A DNA stretch of 64,000 nucleotides from Adiantum capillus-veneris (taxonomy: Eukaryota; Streptophyta; Polypodiopsida; Polypodiales; Pteridaceae), in the NCBI GenBank assembly GCA_014529385.2, contig CM043955.1, positions 135,416,108-135,480,107 of the forward strand, in the 5' to 3' direction. Position 1 is the stretch's first letter, and every line of letters starts with the position of its first letter. A program made the translations under genes and the position numbers. The notes below the pieces were generated by a model. That model was not told the DNA's origin and did no database searches. It saw only the letters and a list, made by a program, of their open reading frames with translations. Shown here piece by piece: positions 44,153 through 55,397 of this stretch.

Positions 44153-45603
44153 TTGGAGCGTAAAAAGAAATACCAAGAACTAAAACGGTCATTACGAGAG
44201 GTATGGACGACTGAGGGAGAAAGTGATGGTAAGGAGGAGTCAGAAAAAGAAAACATGAACGTACCATCCCACTATAAAAAATTCACCATCCAGGACATAA
44301 AAATCATAATGAAACCACCAGTCAGGGAAAGAATAAACCAAGAATCTTATGATGGGCCGGAAAATGCAAAATGGATAGACCTCGCTGCGCTAGGTGAAAA
44401 TCCTCAGCCGGTCTATATCGTAACTGATTTAGAGCTTGAAGAAGAAGAAGAACGGCTAACACAACTTCTCAAGAAGTATAAAGATGTGTTTGCATGGTTC
44501 CACAAAGGCCTCAAAGGAGTTGATCCATCGATATGCCAACATACAATTCCATTGAAATCAAATGCAAAACCTAGCAAACAGCGTCCTTACACATATAATG
44601 ACACATTTGCTAAACGAATCAAAGAGGAGATTGACAAGCTGATGGATGTTGAATTCATCTATGAAATTGAACATACAGATTGGGTGTCACCCATTGTGGT
44701 TGTCCCCAAAAAGAATGGAAAGCTGCGAGTGTGTGTGAACCTCAAAAAAGTAAATGCAGCCACCATAAGGGGTAACTATCCCTTGCCGATCACAGAACAT
44801 GTACTTGAGAGGGTGGCTGGGAAACGGGCTTATTCCTTTTTAGATAGGTTTTCAGGGTATAACCAACTAGCAATTGCAATAGAGGATCAACACTAAACAA
44901 CGTTTGCCACACAATGGGGAATATATGCATATAGAGTTATGCCTTTTGGCTTAACCAATGCCCTAGCTACCTTTCAAAGGTTAATGACTCATGCGTTCAA
45001 AGAATACGTGAAAATATTCTTAGAAACATATATGGATGATCTCTATGTACACTCTCTTCTACGAGAAGAACATAATGACCATTTACAAAAGGTATTTGAG
45101 AAGTGCAAAACATATCGAATCTGTCTTAACCCGGAAAAGTGCATTTTTATGGTTAGGCAAGGCCGCATCTTAGGACATATTGTCTCAAGAAATGGCATAA
45201 CCACTGACCTAGACAAAATCAAAGTCATAGAACACTTGCCCAGGCCTACTAATGTGAAACAAGTACAATCCTTCATAGGACACTGCAGATATTATCGAAG
45301 ATATATATATATGCAGTCATTGCACAACCTGTGTATCGTTTGTTAGTCAGTTTCGACTGGACTGAGAAGTGTGAAACTTCATTCCAAAAGCTCAAGGAAA
45401 ACCTTGTATCAGCACCTGTACTTAAAGCACCAGATTGGAAAAAGATATTCCATGTGCACATTCATGCATCTGCATATGCAATCCGGGGTATTCTGGCTCA
45501 ACCTGGAGACGGAACAATGGATTTCTCAGTTTGTTACGCAAGCCAACAGCAAAATAGCGCAAAGAAAAACTACACAACACTGAAAGATAGGGGTTATGAA
45601 TGA
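44153..45603 (+). pseudogene. Element F reverse transcriptase and RNase H, broken
   Basis: One frame from 44153 to 45346, with a stop at 44894, carries DVFAWFHKGLKGVDP, WVSPIVVVPKKNGKLRVCVN, VMPFGLTNALATF and YMDDLYVHS (YMDD at 45029-45040). A frameshift at an (AT)n run near 45305 leads to RNase H (FDWTEKCETSFQKLK, HIHASAYAIRGIL), where the first catalytic Asp seems replaced by His. The RT is otherwise well preserved; this is the clearest domain of F. Confidence 0.87.
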
Positions 45604-45650
45604 TTTATGCTGTAAAGAAATTTTGACATTATTTCCTCGCAAACAAATTT

Positions 45651-46686
45651 GTGTTCTTCACAGATCATCAAGGTCTTTTGTATCTGGTAAATAAACCATG
45701 CAATACTGGGAGAATTGTATGCTGGTTTATTATATTACTAGAATTTGACTTCACAGTGGTGGTCAAAAAGGGTAAAACTCATCTACGGGCGGATCATCTT
45801 TCAAGACTGCAAAATGGGGAAGCTCTTGAAGGAGTAGATGATGACATATCTGATGCTTATCTTTTCAATATTGAAATGATACCCAAATGGTCTCAGGAAA
45901 TTTTTAGCATTCTTTCCTTTGGAGGTAGATTTGATAACAAGGAAGACAGATCCAAACAACAAACAATTCAACAAACAAAAAACTTCCAGTTGATTGCAGG
46001 ACGACTGTATCATCTAGGCTCGGACCAAATTCTATGATTATGTATAAATCCGGAGGAATTCGAGTGTTATCTTGAAGAAGCACACGTCCAGGATTGTGCA
46101 TTTCATTGTTCAACAATGAAAACACACCAGAGACTGAAACAATTAGGGGTTTATTGGCCAACTATGTATGCTGACACACTGTTAACAATTGTACTATATG
46201 TAGTGTCAAACGACCAGTGGATCACACGACATTGTTTCAGGTTAACATTGCACTTACATGGAGTCAATATATCATTGATTTCTTAACCACAAGGACATTT
46301 TCTAAAAACATAACAAAAGCACGGAAAAGGGCTATAGAGCTGGAGGCTCGCGACTTTAATTTAATTAGGAATCAACTCTATAAGAGAGGAAAGGACAATC
46401 AACTTAGAATCTGTGCAAGTAAAAGCGAATACCTGCTGATTCTAGAACACGCACACGCAGGAATATGGTGGCCTACATTCCATATGGATGCTGAGGAGTT
46501 TGTAAAGCGTTGTGACGCATGTCAGCGCACTAAGGTGCCGATAAAGAGAGATGAGATGCCACTACGGCCAATGATGGGAACAAGGGCGTTTGCAAAATGG
46601 GGCATTGATTTTGTGGGACCTATTTCACCCCCTGCATATCGCACCCATATCCAATATATCATTGTGGCTACGGACTATCTCACAAA
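45651..46686 (+). pseudogene. Element F RNase H end and integrase, truncated by element G
   Basis: TDHQGLLYLVNK and HLRADHLSRL close the RNase H. Zinc-domain-like sequence (AHVQDCAFHCS, GVYWPTMYAD) appears near 46080-46170 in another frame, and a second, better one at 46450-46540 (AGIWWPTFHMDAEEFVKRCDACQRTK). The core starts WGIDFVGPISPP with its first Asp and is cut after VATDYLTN by the TG of element G. The two zinc-domain-like segments suggest an internal duplication or an extra tether domain. Confidence 0.78.
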
Positions 46687-47337
46687 TGTAAGGTCTCTGA
46701 CCCGATCACAAGAACACCCTTGTACCACGAAATGAATACAATGGAATAAGTTACTATTTTTAGCAGTTTTCCAGATTCTGTCAGTGCCATGATGTTTAGA
46801 ATGTTATAAAGCTTCAAAATGTGAATTAAAATAATTTTTGTGAAAAAATTCCAAAAATAGTAAGTTTTTGGTCACCCGACCGTCCAATTTTGATCGTTTC
46901 GAAAAACTGCACCCGTACCCCAAATTTGAAAAAAATGCATTTTCGGACCCGAGGGGGGCTGCTAAATATGGCAGGTACTTGGGCCAGTACGCCCTAGTTA
47001 GAGCTTCGTATGGCAATTTACGGCATCAAAATCCGATTCGTATGACCCGTTTTAGCCTAGAATCAAATTTCCTAAAAATTGTCCGGGGAGGCATCGGGGG
47101 CCCGGGACTGTGTGGGAACAGGTCCCAGGCCACTCCAGATCAGCTTTAGCAGCTAGGGGGCGCCCTCTTGCTTTGTGGGAGTCTTGGGAAAGCTGCCAAG
47201 CCTGCAACTCAGTCTCAGAACCAGTTAACCAAGCCAACCTGACACTTGGTGGGCAGAGAACTGAACTTGCCATGCTTAACTGGAGAAGCTCCCAGATGCA
47301 TTTAGCAACCCAGATCGATTTTCAGCCTGTAGGAGCC

Positions 47338-47346
47338 TATTTAAAG
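47338..47346 (+). promoter_or_regulatory. Element G LTR TATA-like box
   Basis: CTATTTAAA followed within 40 bp by CA repeats, much as the TATA of element B is followed by CA repeats. Transcription would start near 47370, leaving about 2.1 kb of R plus U5. Confidence 0.5.
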
Positions 47347-48236
47347 ACTTGCACACACACACACACACACTTATGATCACACACACACAGTGTATACACA
47401 CACACACACACACACACATTGGGAAGGTGCTGCCGAATCACACACCTATTGAAGAAGAAGCTAGGAGGGAGGTGCTGTTGAATTTTCATCTCAAAAAGCT
47501 CGATTAGACCAGAAACTCAAGAAGATTACCAGCTCTTAATCACGGTAACGACAGTTTAATTAATGCCATCTGTAAATCTTTTTCTCTACCATCTAAATTC
47601 CTTGTCTATTATGCTTATTCCTAGTCGAAAATCTCTATGACTACTCTCTAAATTCTCCTTATTCGTACTCTATTATGTAATCATCATTCCATAGCTGAAT
47701 TATCAGCCATTCTTCACTCTCGATTAATGATTAGAGCATAATTATCAGAATCTTCTCTCTCTAGATAGCATAGTAATTAATCGGTAAGCTAGTATTTGTG
47801 CAGATTGAAGAGAATCACTATTGTAATCACTCATTAACATTGTAGCTTAATTGAATTCATTTCTTTTATGCATTAAGACGTAATTAAGGATAAATTAATC
47901 CGTCAATAAGTCTCTAAGAATTGGTTTTTCCTCACACATATGCATAGGGTAAATCTGCATCATCTAATTGCTAGGAAATAGTTTAATCATACTTAATCCA
48001 ATTCTCTGGTAATTCCAATAGTGAAATCCTAATTATTCTTGATCATGTAAGCCGAATAATTATCTTAGAGCCGGTTGCCATAGGATTATGTGCCATCCTT
48101 AATGATTGCTTTATGAGAGAAATCTAGACTCTCATATAGGAGGGATTAATTGATGTCACTAATCTACCCATTGGACTGTTATGATGCTTGTGAACCTTAG
48201 ATGTTTCTCCAAGCTAATCATTTAAAGTAGTGAGAA

Positions 48237-48407
48237 ATGGCCCCGATTAAGAGGACGCGCTTCGGTGGTGCCCATGATCGCGAAGCAGGAACGAGCAATG
48301 TCAACGGAAAGGGGAAGGCTCCCATGGACAAGCAAATACAGGCCATCTCACGGGCCATCGATGAAGAAGTGGAAGAGGTAGATCATATTTTTATTCAAGT
48401 TGTTTAA
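48237..48407 (+). CDS. Small ORF inside element G LTR, possible first exon of gag or of the extra ORF
   Basis: ATG at 48237 opens MAPIKRTRFGGAHDREAG and runs 56 codons; after 47 codons (EEVEE) a plausible splice donor GAG/GTAGAT occurs at 48378. Acceptors at 49569 (GTTGCAG) and 50290 (CCATGTAG) are both in the same phase, so the exon could join either the extra ORF or gag. The basic start and small size fit a gag N-terminus. Wholly inferential; no RNA evidence. Confidence 0.35.
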   Translation: MAPIKRTRFGGAHDREAGTSNVNGKGKAPMDKQIQAISRAIDEEVEEVDHIFIQVV

Positions 48408-48669
48408 ATTAACATTGCATACGCTAGTTAGGAATGCTCATATCCCCAAACATGTTGGAGAAATCCGACGGAAACCTCGGCATTGAAATCATTATACATT
48501 AAGTTCTAAAGTAGGAAAGAAATGATTGATGGGTATGCTGTTTGCAAGAGGAAAGAATGTTTGCTAGGGAAAATTTAGCTCGACATGTTCATTTTATTTC
48601 CAATGTTGAATCAGTCTTGACCCCCCTACTGATCACAGGGAGCAGAGTTCCTCGTTAGGGCTCTTGAAT

Positions 48670-48789
48670 CCACGTCTTGCTTTCTATGCGGTGGATACCC
48701 ACGACTTGATTTCTATGCGGTGGGAACCCACGTCTTGCTTTCTATGCGGTGGGAGTGTCCATGACGTGCTTTCTATGCGGTGGACATAC
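48670..48789. repeat. Four tandem repeats of 29-31 bp in element G LTR
   Basis: Units start at 48670, 48699, 48728 and 48759. Each contains TTTCTATGCGGTGG, with variable ends. Confidence 0.92.
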
Positions 48790-49456
48790 CTAGTTGTATG
48801 GGCAGCTAGGCGACAACGGGAGGAGTGAACTCTCGCTGGAGGGGGGATGTTGTACCTCCAGGACATTGAAATTTTATGAATAAGTTTGAGTATAATTTCT
48901 ACTAGAATTCTGTCTTGGTGTTGTTTGCAATACTGGTTGAAGGGTTGTTTTAACGAACCATGTGATTCGGAATTAAACAAGGAATATCTATGTTAAACAA
49001 CCTTGTGGTAGTAATTAGGTCACACGAGGAAGTGTGAGTGTGGGGGTGGAAAGTGGGGGCTTGGCTCGGGTTGCCAAAGCCTACGAGATGGGTGGTCCCG
49101 ATTGGTCGGGAACTCTCTGTCCCCATAGTGCTTACTCGATATTGGTATTACTCATTGCCCCTAGAGCGGCGAATCCTCGAGAGTACGTGCCTCTGAAACA
49201 TGGGGAAAAAGGCACTCGGGGGTTTCTCTCCTCTTGGAAGGTGGGTCTTAGGATCGCTAGATAGTTAAGTACGCTTCCCCTGCGAGGTGGAGCTAGATCT
49301 CGTTACTAGTAGGCTCGAACTCGACTCACTTTGTGATGAGAGATCGTCCGCTAGTTGAACCCTGAACCATTTTGTTTGCTTCCACTATAGATCTAGTGGC
49401 CACCAGGTTTACCATCAGATCCGTTGTTTGATACGACGGGGTGGGGACCTCACACC

Positions 49457-49470
49457 TGGTATCAGAGCCT
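49457..49470 (+). other. Element G primer binding site (initiator tRNA-Met)
   Basis: TGGTATCAGAGCCT, an exact initiator-Met type PBS, two bases after the LTR end CA. Confidence 0.9.
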
Positions 49471-49541
49471 AGGTTAGGCTGGGAAAATAAAGTCGTATTG
49501 TTTGAACATTTAAAAGGAACTGAAAGTATATAGGTAGTTGA

Positions 49542-50072
49542 TCCGAATTCCTTGCATTGGTGTTGCAGGAAGACCCCGTGCTCAAATATCGGAAGTTCCA
49601 AGTGTTTGAGCTTATTTATGAGCAAGCTCGAAGATCCCCAGTTTACCAGTTCAGGCGAGATGTCATGGAGATACTGTTGAAGGCTTATACGCCACACTCC
49701 ACTCGCATTGATAAAGGATGGGAACTTGATTGGACATTTCCAGGAGGGGTTTACTACATCAACGCTCGGAAGCTAGGATGCTTGGCTACCGACTTGAAGA
49801 AGATACGTTGGGGAGAAGAGTTGAGAGTGATAGAGATATTCTACTTGGTGCCCACACGATTGGACCAGACTGTTTCGGGCAACTCCAACCAAACCATCAA
49901 CGACTGGCTCTTGGAGAAGGTCACCAATGTGATTCCAGCAAACCGAGTCAAAACCTTTGGATTACTGAAAGCGGAACTCCGGCCTGATATCTTAGTTTAT
50001 TATCCCCTCAAGAATGTGTATAAGAACTATTACACGAATGAAGTAGTGCATCATATCAATACCATTTCCTAG
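49542..50072 (+). CDS. Unrecognised extra ORF between PBS and gag of element G
   Basis: Open for 176 codons after a TGA at 49539, with no ATG before codon 42 (MEILLKAYT). If read from the acceptor at 49569 it gives about 167 residues of balanced, protein-like composition: EDPVLKYRKFQVFELIYEQA, ELDWTFPGGVYYINARKLG, DLKKIRWGEELRVIEIFYLV, KTFGLLKAELRPDILVYYPL. I do not recognise a family. It is uninterrupted although gag-pol downstream is frameshifted. It could be an additional retrotransposon ORF, a captured host exon, or chance; the hydrophobic and charged pattern argues against chance. Confidence 0.5.
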   Translation, partial: SEFLALVLQEDPVLKYRKFQVFELIYEQARRSPVYQFRRDVMEILLKAYTPHSTRIDKGWELDWTFPGGVYYINARKLGCLATDLKKIRWGEELRVIEIFYLVPTRLDQTVSGNSNQTINDWLLEKVTNVIPANRVKTFGLLKAELRPDILVYYPLKNVYKNYYTNEVVHHINTIS

Positions 50073-50289
50073 GCGTATGTTATACGCAATCCATAAAGCC
50101 ATGTAATAAGCGGTCATCAGTCATTCTAAACCTTGAGGAGTTTCGATTGTAATAAATTTCCACCAATAAAGTGCTTTTTGTCTCTGAATCTCTGTCTCTT
50201 GATAAAGTGGAATTTTGAATCTTATTAAAGTCTCATGTCTATCTTGAAATTCAAGTAATGGTATCAAGAATTTTGTATAACCCATGTAG

Positions 50290-51010
50290 GTACCGCCTGT
50301 TGCTCTGTACTCGGCAGCGCAAGAGAAGAAGCTCCTCCTTAAGCAAGCCCAACCTTCGATCTTTAAGGGTGAGGGGGCAAATGTGGAGAGAGATGCGGAA
50401 GTATGGATGGAAGCCATGGACGATTACTTTGAAGCTGCGGGAACCCAACCCGTAAATCAGACCATGCTTGCGATGTTTCGCCTGACTGGTGATGCCAAGA
50501 TATGGTGGAAGCAACATTGCAGGGACATGGATATTAAGGGATCTTCCCAGTCCTGGGAAGACATCAAAGCTGCAATAATGGGACGCTATTTACCACCTGC
50601 TTATAGGACCTTGAGAATAAATGAATTCTTTTCACTTCGGCAGCTGAATTCAATGGTCGAAGAATACTATGCAAAGTTTGTCACTCTTCGGAGATATGCT
50701 CCTAAGATGAACTCGGAACAACAGGTGGCAAGGTTCTGTCAAGGATTAATCGATCCCTTGAACACTCGGCTGGAGGCTCTCAGGCCGTCAACACTACAGG
50801 ATGCCTTGTTGAGGGCTAAACCTCTAGCTCTCGAAGTACAAAAGGCTAATCAAAATCAGAGGAATAATTGGGCAAAGAGGGCAAGGAACACTGCTTGGGA
50901 CAACAGACCAGCCAACCAAACCTATAACCAGCGCCCTATTGTGGCTACCACTAAAACCATGGAGTTCCCTGATGTTCGATGCTATGGTTGCGCCGAGCAT
51001 GGACACCACA
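50290..51010 (+). pseudogene. Element G gag, ends in a frameshift within the zinc knuckle
   Basis: The frame opens right after TAG 50287-50289 and has no early ATG (first is 50407). It reads QPSIFKGEGANVERDAEVW, AMFRLTGDAKIWWKQHCRD, SWEDIKAAIMGRYLP and RYAPKMNSEQQVARFCQGL, a chromovirus-type gag capsid. The knuckle begins [10 protein letters not shown], but the final Cys is in the next frame (SNCPRN), showing a one-base insertion near 51010. The missing N-terminus may be supplied by splicing. Confidence 0.82.
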
Positions 51011-53107
51011 TCCAATTGCCCCAGGAACATTCATGCAACCAACGCCAATGCCATACCCTTGAATACCCGTGGGCGTGGCCAAGCTAATGGAAGAGGAGGA
51101 CGCGGAAGAATGAATAGAGGGCGAGGATGTGGAGCTATTGCCAGAGTAAATGCCGTAGTAGTTCAACCAACTGTGGGTGATGAAGCAGTGGAGAGAGCAA
51201 CCCTACATGCTGCAATTGACAATCCCAATGGTTGCGAGCAATACGCAGTCTTTCATACGCCAGGATCTCTCAGAGGTGAACAAGTTAACTTCCTTATAGA
51301 TTGTGGCAGTACTCTTTCATTTCTTTCACCCAGATGCATGAGAAAGCTTAAGCTAGATAAGTATCCGTCAAGCAAGCTAGTTGTCGAGTTAGCAAACGGC
51401 AAGGAGGTAATATCTCAACACTCTACAGGAAAAATTGACTTTGATTTAGGGGGACACCCGACTTCTGCCCAATTTCGAACCCTACCCTTAGGATTCTCTG
51501 ATGGGATACTAGGGATGGACTGGTCAAAGCAAAATAGGGCCCACATACATTGTGCACAAGGGAATTTTACCTTTACAGATAACTTGGGAAATGAAGCCTT
51601 AATTCAGGGGGAAAATGGGAGACCTAGGGCTATTCTAGTTAAGGCCAGCAGACTCTTGAAGGGACTAAGGAAGGGTCAACAAATATATGCAGTTAAACTC
51701 AACAAGGTGGACCAATCAGATACCTCACTTCGACCAAACTGGTTGAGAGAGTATGATGATGTATTCCCCGAGGACCTTACGAATCTTCCACCACACAGAG
51801 AGGTAGATCATGAGATCGAGACTATCCCTGGGTGTGAACCTATCTCAAAAAGACCTTATAAAATGTCACTTCCGGAGGCCATCGAACTCAAAGAACAACT
51901 TAGGCAACTCATTGAGCAAGGATTCATTCGACCCAGTACTTCTCCTTGGGGTGCTCCAGTTCTTTTCCAGAAGAAGAAGGATGGGACCTTAAGGCTATGC
52001 ATAGACTATCGTGGACTGAACCAGGTAACTGTCAAGAACAAGTATCCAATAATAAGGATTGACGAACTTTTGGACAGACTCCGCGGCGCCAAAATATTTA
52101 CAAAGATAGATCTAAGGTCAGGATATTACCAAATCAGGATCAAGGAATCAGATATTCCGAAGACAGCTTTCAATACTAGGTATGGGCACTACGAATTCAC
52201 AGTAATGTCTTTTGGTCTAACAAATGCTCCTGCAAGCTTCAACCGACTTATGCAGGATATTTTCAACCGACTTATGCAGGATATTTTCAGACCTTACCTC
52301 GATGATTTTGTCTTGGTTTTCTTTGATGACATTCTGATCTATTCCAAAGACAAGGCAGATCACGAAGAACATGTTCGCAAAGTACTTGATCTTCTCCGAA
52401 AACACCAACTTCACGCTAAGGAGAGCAAGTGCACTTTTTGCTCACCAAAGGTCAACTATCTTGGATTTGTCATTTCGGTTGAAGGGATTTCAGTGGACCC
52501 AGACAAAGTCAAGGACATCGTTGATTGGCCTCAACCATCCACCGTCAGCGAAGTAAGGGGATTTCTTGGAATAACGGGATGGTACAGGATTTTTGTCAAG
52601 GATTATGCACGTATTGCTGCACCTTTGACGGAACTCCTGAAGAAAGGAATGAGAATCGATTGGAAGACCGAGCACGAGTCTAGTTTTGTTAAGCTAAAAG
52701 AATTCTTGGTCTCAGCTCCTATTTTAAAGCTTCCAGACTTCAGTAAAGAATTTGAAGTAGCGACAGACGCTAGCAAATTCACTCTAGGTGGAGTTCTTAC
52801 TCAAGAAGGAAGACCGGTGGCATATACTTCGCGAAAGCTGAGAGATCATGAGAAGAATTATCCCACTCGTGATCTAGAACTTTTAGCAGTTATTCATGTA
52901 CTGAAGTTATGGAGACATTATCTTCTTGGACGCAAGTTTCAGCTGGTTACAGACCACAAGAGTTTAAAGTGGATTTTTACTCAACCCATTCTCAATATGC
53001 GACAACGGCGATGGAGCTATTATTCCAAGCTACCTCTACACAGCAAAAGACGACAATATGAAGCTATGCGGTTTCTAAAAGAAAGTTTTTACTCTAGGAC
53101 ATCCTAG
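51011..53107 (+). pseudogene. Element G protease, RT and RNase H, integrase lost
   Basis: Continuous frame with Arg/Gly-rich linker ([20 protein letters not shown]), protease [13 protein letters not shown] (DCGS, unusual third residue), [22 protein letters not shown] and [12 protein letters not shown] (FFDD, 52319-52330), then RNase H with [31 protein letters not shown] and [11 protein letters not shown] 24-bp in-frame duplication sits at 52241-52288. Recognisable similarity stops after RQRRW (about 53010), where the sequence joins element H interior. FFDD and the Met PBS link G to A and C as chromodomain-type gypsy elements, but its chromodomain is not present. Confidence 0.88.
52241..52288. 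repeat. 24-bp tandem duplication in element G RT (NRLMQDIF twice)
   Basis: 52241-52264 and 52265-52288 are identical, adding eight residues just before the catalytic FFDD strand. Confidence 0.96.
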
Positions 53108-53164
53108 AGGAAGTTAAAGGATAACTTACAAGACGCTCGTCTTTTTTCCTAGCTTAGGTCTCTT
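53011..53164 (-). other. Junction of element G with element H interior
   Basis: Non-coding; minus-strand sequence just downstream of H's PBS. The remainder of H and the integrase of G are missing, so a deletion end point lies in or near here. Confidence 0.5.
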
Positions 53165-53187
53165 CGATCCCCGGCAGCTGCGTCAAA
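53165..53187 (-). other. Element H primer binding site
   Basis: On the minus strand TTTGACGCAGCTGCCGGGGA follows the LTR end directly, similar to the PBS of D and F. Confidence 0.68.
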
Positions 53188-54117
53188 TGTGGGACGCGTG
53201 TCTAACCTCATTATCCTATCGTATTGTAGTTTTAGCGAGAATCAAGATTAAATTATCAATCCATGGGACAAAGATGACTCCACTAGTGTATAGAGGCTAC
53301 AAGAGGTTGTCAATCTCTTGGAAAACAACTAACGATTCGCATCTAACTCAAGCTACACTCAAGTGACTGAAATCACCATTTAAGCCAATCGCTCATCGCG
53401 GCAAATAAATCATATCCGTTACAACATCAAATGAAATCCAAATGTAATAAAAATTCTAGGACATGTTTGTAAGATCTAAGCACACATGATTATGGTCTCA
53501 AATCCCACTTTAGGTCAAGTGTCAAAATCGCGATTATTAACAGCAGTGGATTTTTGACCTAGTCATTTTCGACCTAGAATGCATCTAAATGCTTAGCAAT
53601 GATGCCCCAATACCCCGCCTATGCTTAATTTTTAATTTTGAACTATAAAGTTCTACTTATGATGAAATTATAGGCCACAGGTCACCGACGCCAAAAGCTA
53701 CGAAATCTGTGATGTATTTACATCAATGCGTAGAGCTCTTACCTGCGGTTGCAATGCAACAAACGCGACTGCAATGTGACAACCGGGAAGGGAGTAGGAA
53801 GTGCGAGAAGGAGAGAAGTGAGAGTCGTTAGCTTACGCTGTGTATTTCATTATCCAAAAACTTTTCATTAACTTACAAAATTTGGCTTTTATACAGGTTT
53901 TTGACGATCAAAACTAATTATCTGGAAGCTCTAGCTAAAGATAGGCAATGACAGGTTGATACAATCTGGAAGCTTGTAACCCCGCCTCATCAATTACAAG
54001 GTTAATCCAAAAAATAGGAGTTACAATATTTATCAAACTAATAAGTGTTTTTACAATGAGAGCTCCAAAAAATGGTATCCGTGGTGTCCGTTAGCTTGCT
54101 GTTAACTGCTGCTAACA
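53188..54117 (-). repeat. Element H 5' LTR (minus strand)
   Basis: On the minus strand it starts TGTTAGCAGCAGTTAAC and ends CGCGTCCCACA, 930 bp. A TATAAAAG box is at 53886-53893 on the minus strand. CTTCCAGATTGTATC near 53965 is shared with the F LTR, so both are of one group. No second copy is present. Confidence 0.72.
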
Positions 54118-55397
54118 TGGCACAAATCTCTCCTTCAAATAGCAAATAGGGCCTTTTTTTAATGCATGGCCATGAGATAGAGGTGTAGTGTTTGAAGAAG
54201 TCAGAGCCCCCCCCCCCCCCCCCCCCCCCTTTTTGCTCTGTGTTCAAAGGCCCCGAGGCATTCACTATGTAAAATTTTCCTATATGAGTGTGTTCACGAA
54301 AATGGATTAAAAGTACTCCTTATAGGCCTTATCTACACATGTTTCCATAACTTTATAAGAATATAAAATCCCTTCTGTTGAAACACATGTGCTATGTTAC
54401 ATATAATTCAACGGACTCCTTGGGTCAAAGGCCTCACAAATCTTGTGCATTAAACATTTAGCACTAGATACGGACCAAACAAGGATCCAACTTTGACTTC
54501 CTTGTGTCCACCTCGTGTTCTTGGGAATGTTTTGGTAAAGCCATTTCTTCGGTATTTGAAACCACATGTGATCCCTATTGTGATTAGCAATTTACATAGG
54601 CTCGAGTGGTACATGTCTTCTATGTTAACAATGCTTGCATTTATAATATATGTTTACACTTTCTCTATCCAAATGAGCTACATAGTAAAAATCAAATTTG
54701 CAATTTAACAATTAAGTTCACAAGGTGATAGCTATTGGTATCATCTTTAGCAATACCAAATAAATAGCTACCAATAGCTAATGAATAGGGATATTTAAGA
54801 AGATACCAAAAAATTGTCAAAGCTTCTCTTACAAGTATTTTTCTTCCTCATCTACATATTCATATACACTTGAGTATTTGTGTGTCTATGACACTAAGGA
54901 AGATAGTAGTACTTTATGGATGGCTTTTCCAAGAGCTCCTAGAGAGTACCTATTGGTTCAAGATTTCACACAAATCCTACTATTCTTATCAAAATATTCT
55001 AACATGGTAGTGAAAGTTTCCTCACGCACAAAAAACAGAGAAATTTCCATATCTGCACATGGTTGCTTGCTCATGTCGTCTCAAAACAAGTTGACTATGT
55101 AAGTAAACATCATATTTTATGAGCACAGAGTTATAAAGTACAAAATGATATTATCATTCTAATAATCTAGTGAGAACAATACAAAGAAAATATTAGAAGG
55201 AGAATCTTTGATGACTCTCCCTAGATTAAAAAACTTGCATTGTGAGACACAATCACATGCTACACAACTATAGATGGTGCAACAAATCCATCAACAAAAT
55301 AGCACACCCCAACGTTATGAGGTATAAAGCCTAAACATTGAAATCCATAAAGAGGTTAATTCTCTCCAGCATGATAAACTTAAAGATAGAGATGATG
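54118..55397. other. Stretch without recognisable genes
   Basis: Contains a run of 23 C at 54207-54229 and a small inverted repeat (AGCTATTGGTA / TACCAATAGCT, about 54730-54780). Open frames at 54493-54708 and 54878-55102 are short and resemble nothing I know. Confidence 0.5.

Larger units (their letters stand above)
46687..49454 (+). repeat. Element G 5' LTR (2.77 kb)
   Basis: Starts TGTAAGGTCTCTGACCC within F's integrase and ends GGTGGGGACCTCACA, two bases before an initiator-Met PBS. Contains CA microsatellites near 47351-47419, a TATTTAAA box, four 29-31-bp repeats and a small ATG ORF. No second copy is in the window. Confidence 0.78.

Noticed and set aside
48670-48789. CRISPR-like direct repeats
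   Set aside because: The units are adjacent tandem repeats with no spacers.
54207-54229. Poly-C runs here and at 58586 as telomere-like or regulatory signals
   Set aside because: Plain homopolymers next to T-rich or GA-rich sequence; lengths are unreliable and no repeat unit is present.
54493-55102. Two plus-strand frames of about 70 codons
   Set aside because: No recognisable motif, AT-rich surroundings and no neighbouring exons; expected by chance in a region of this size.
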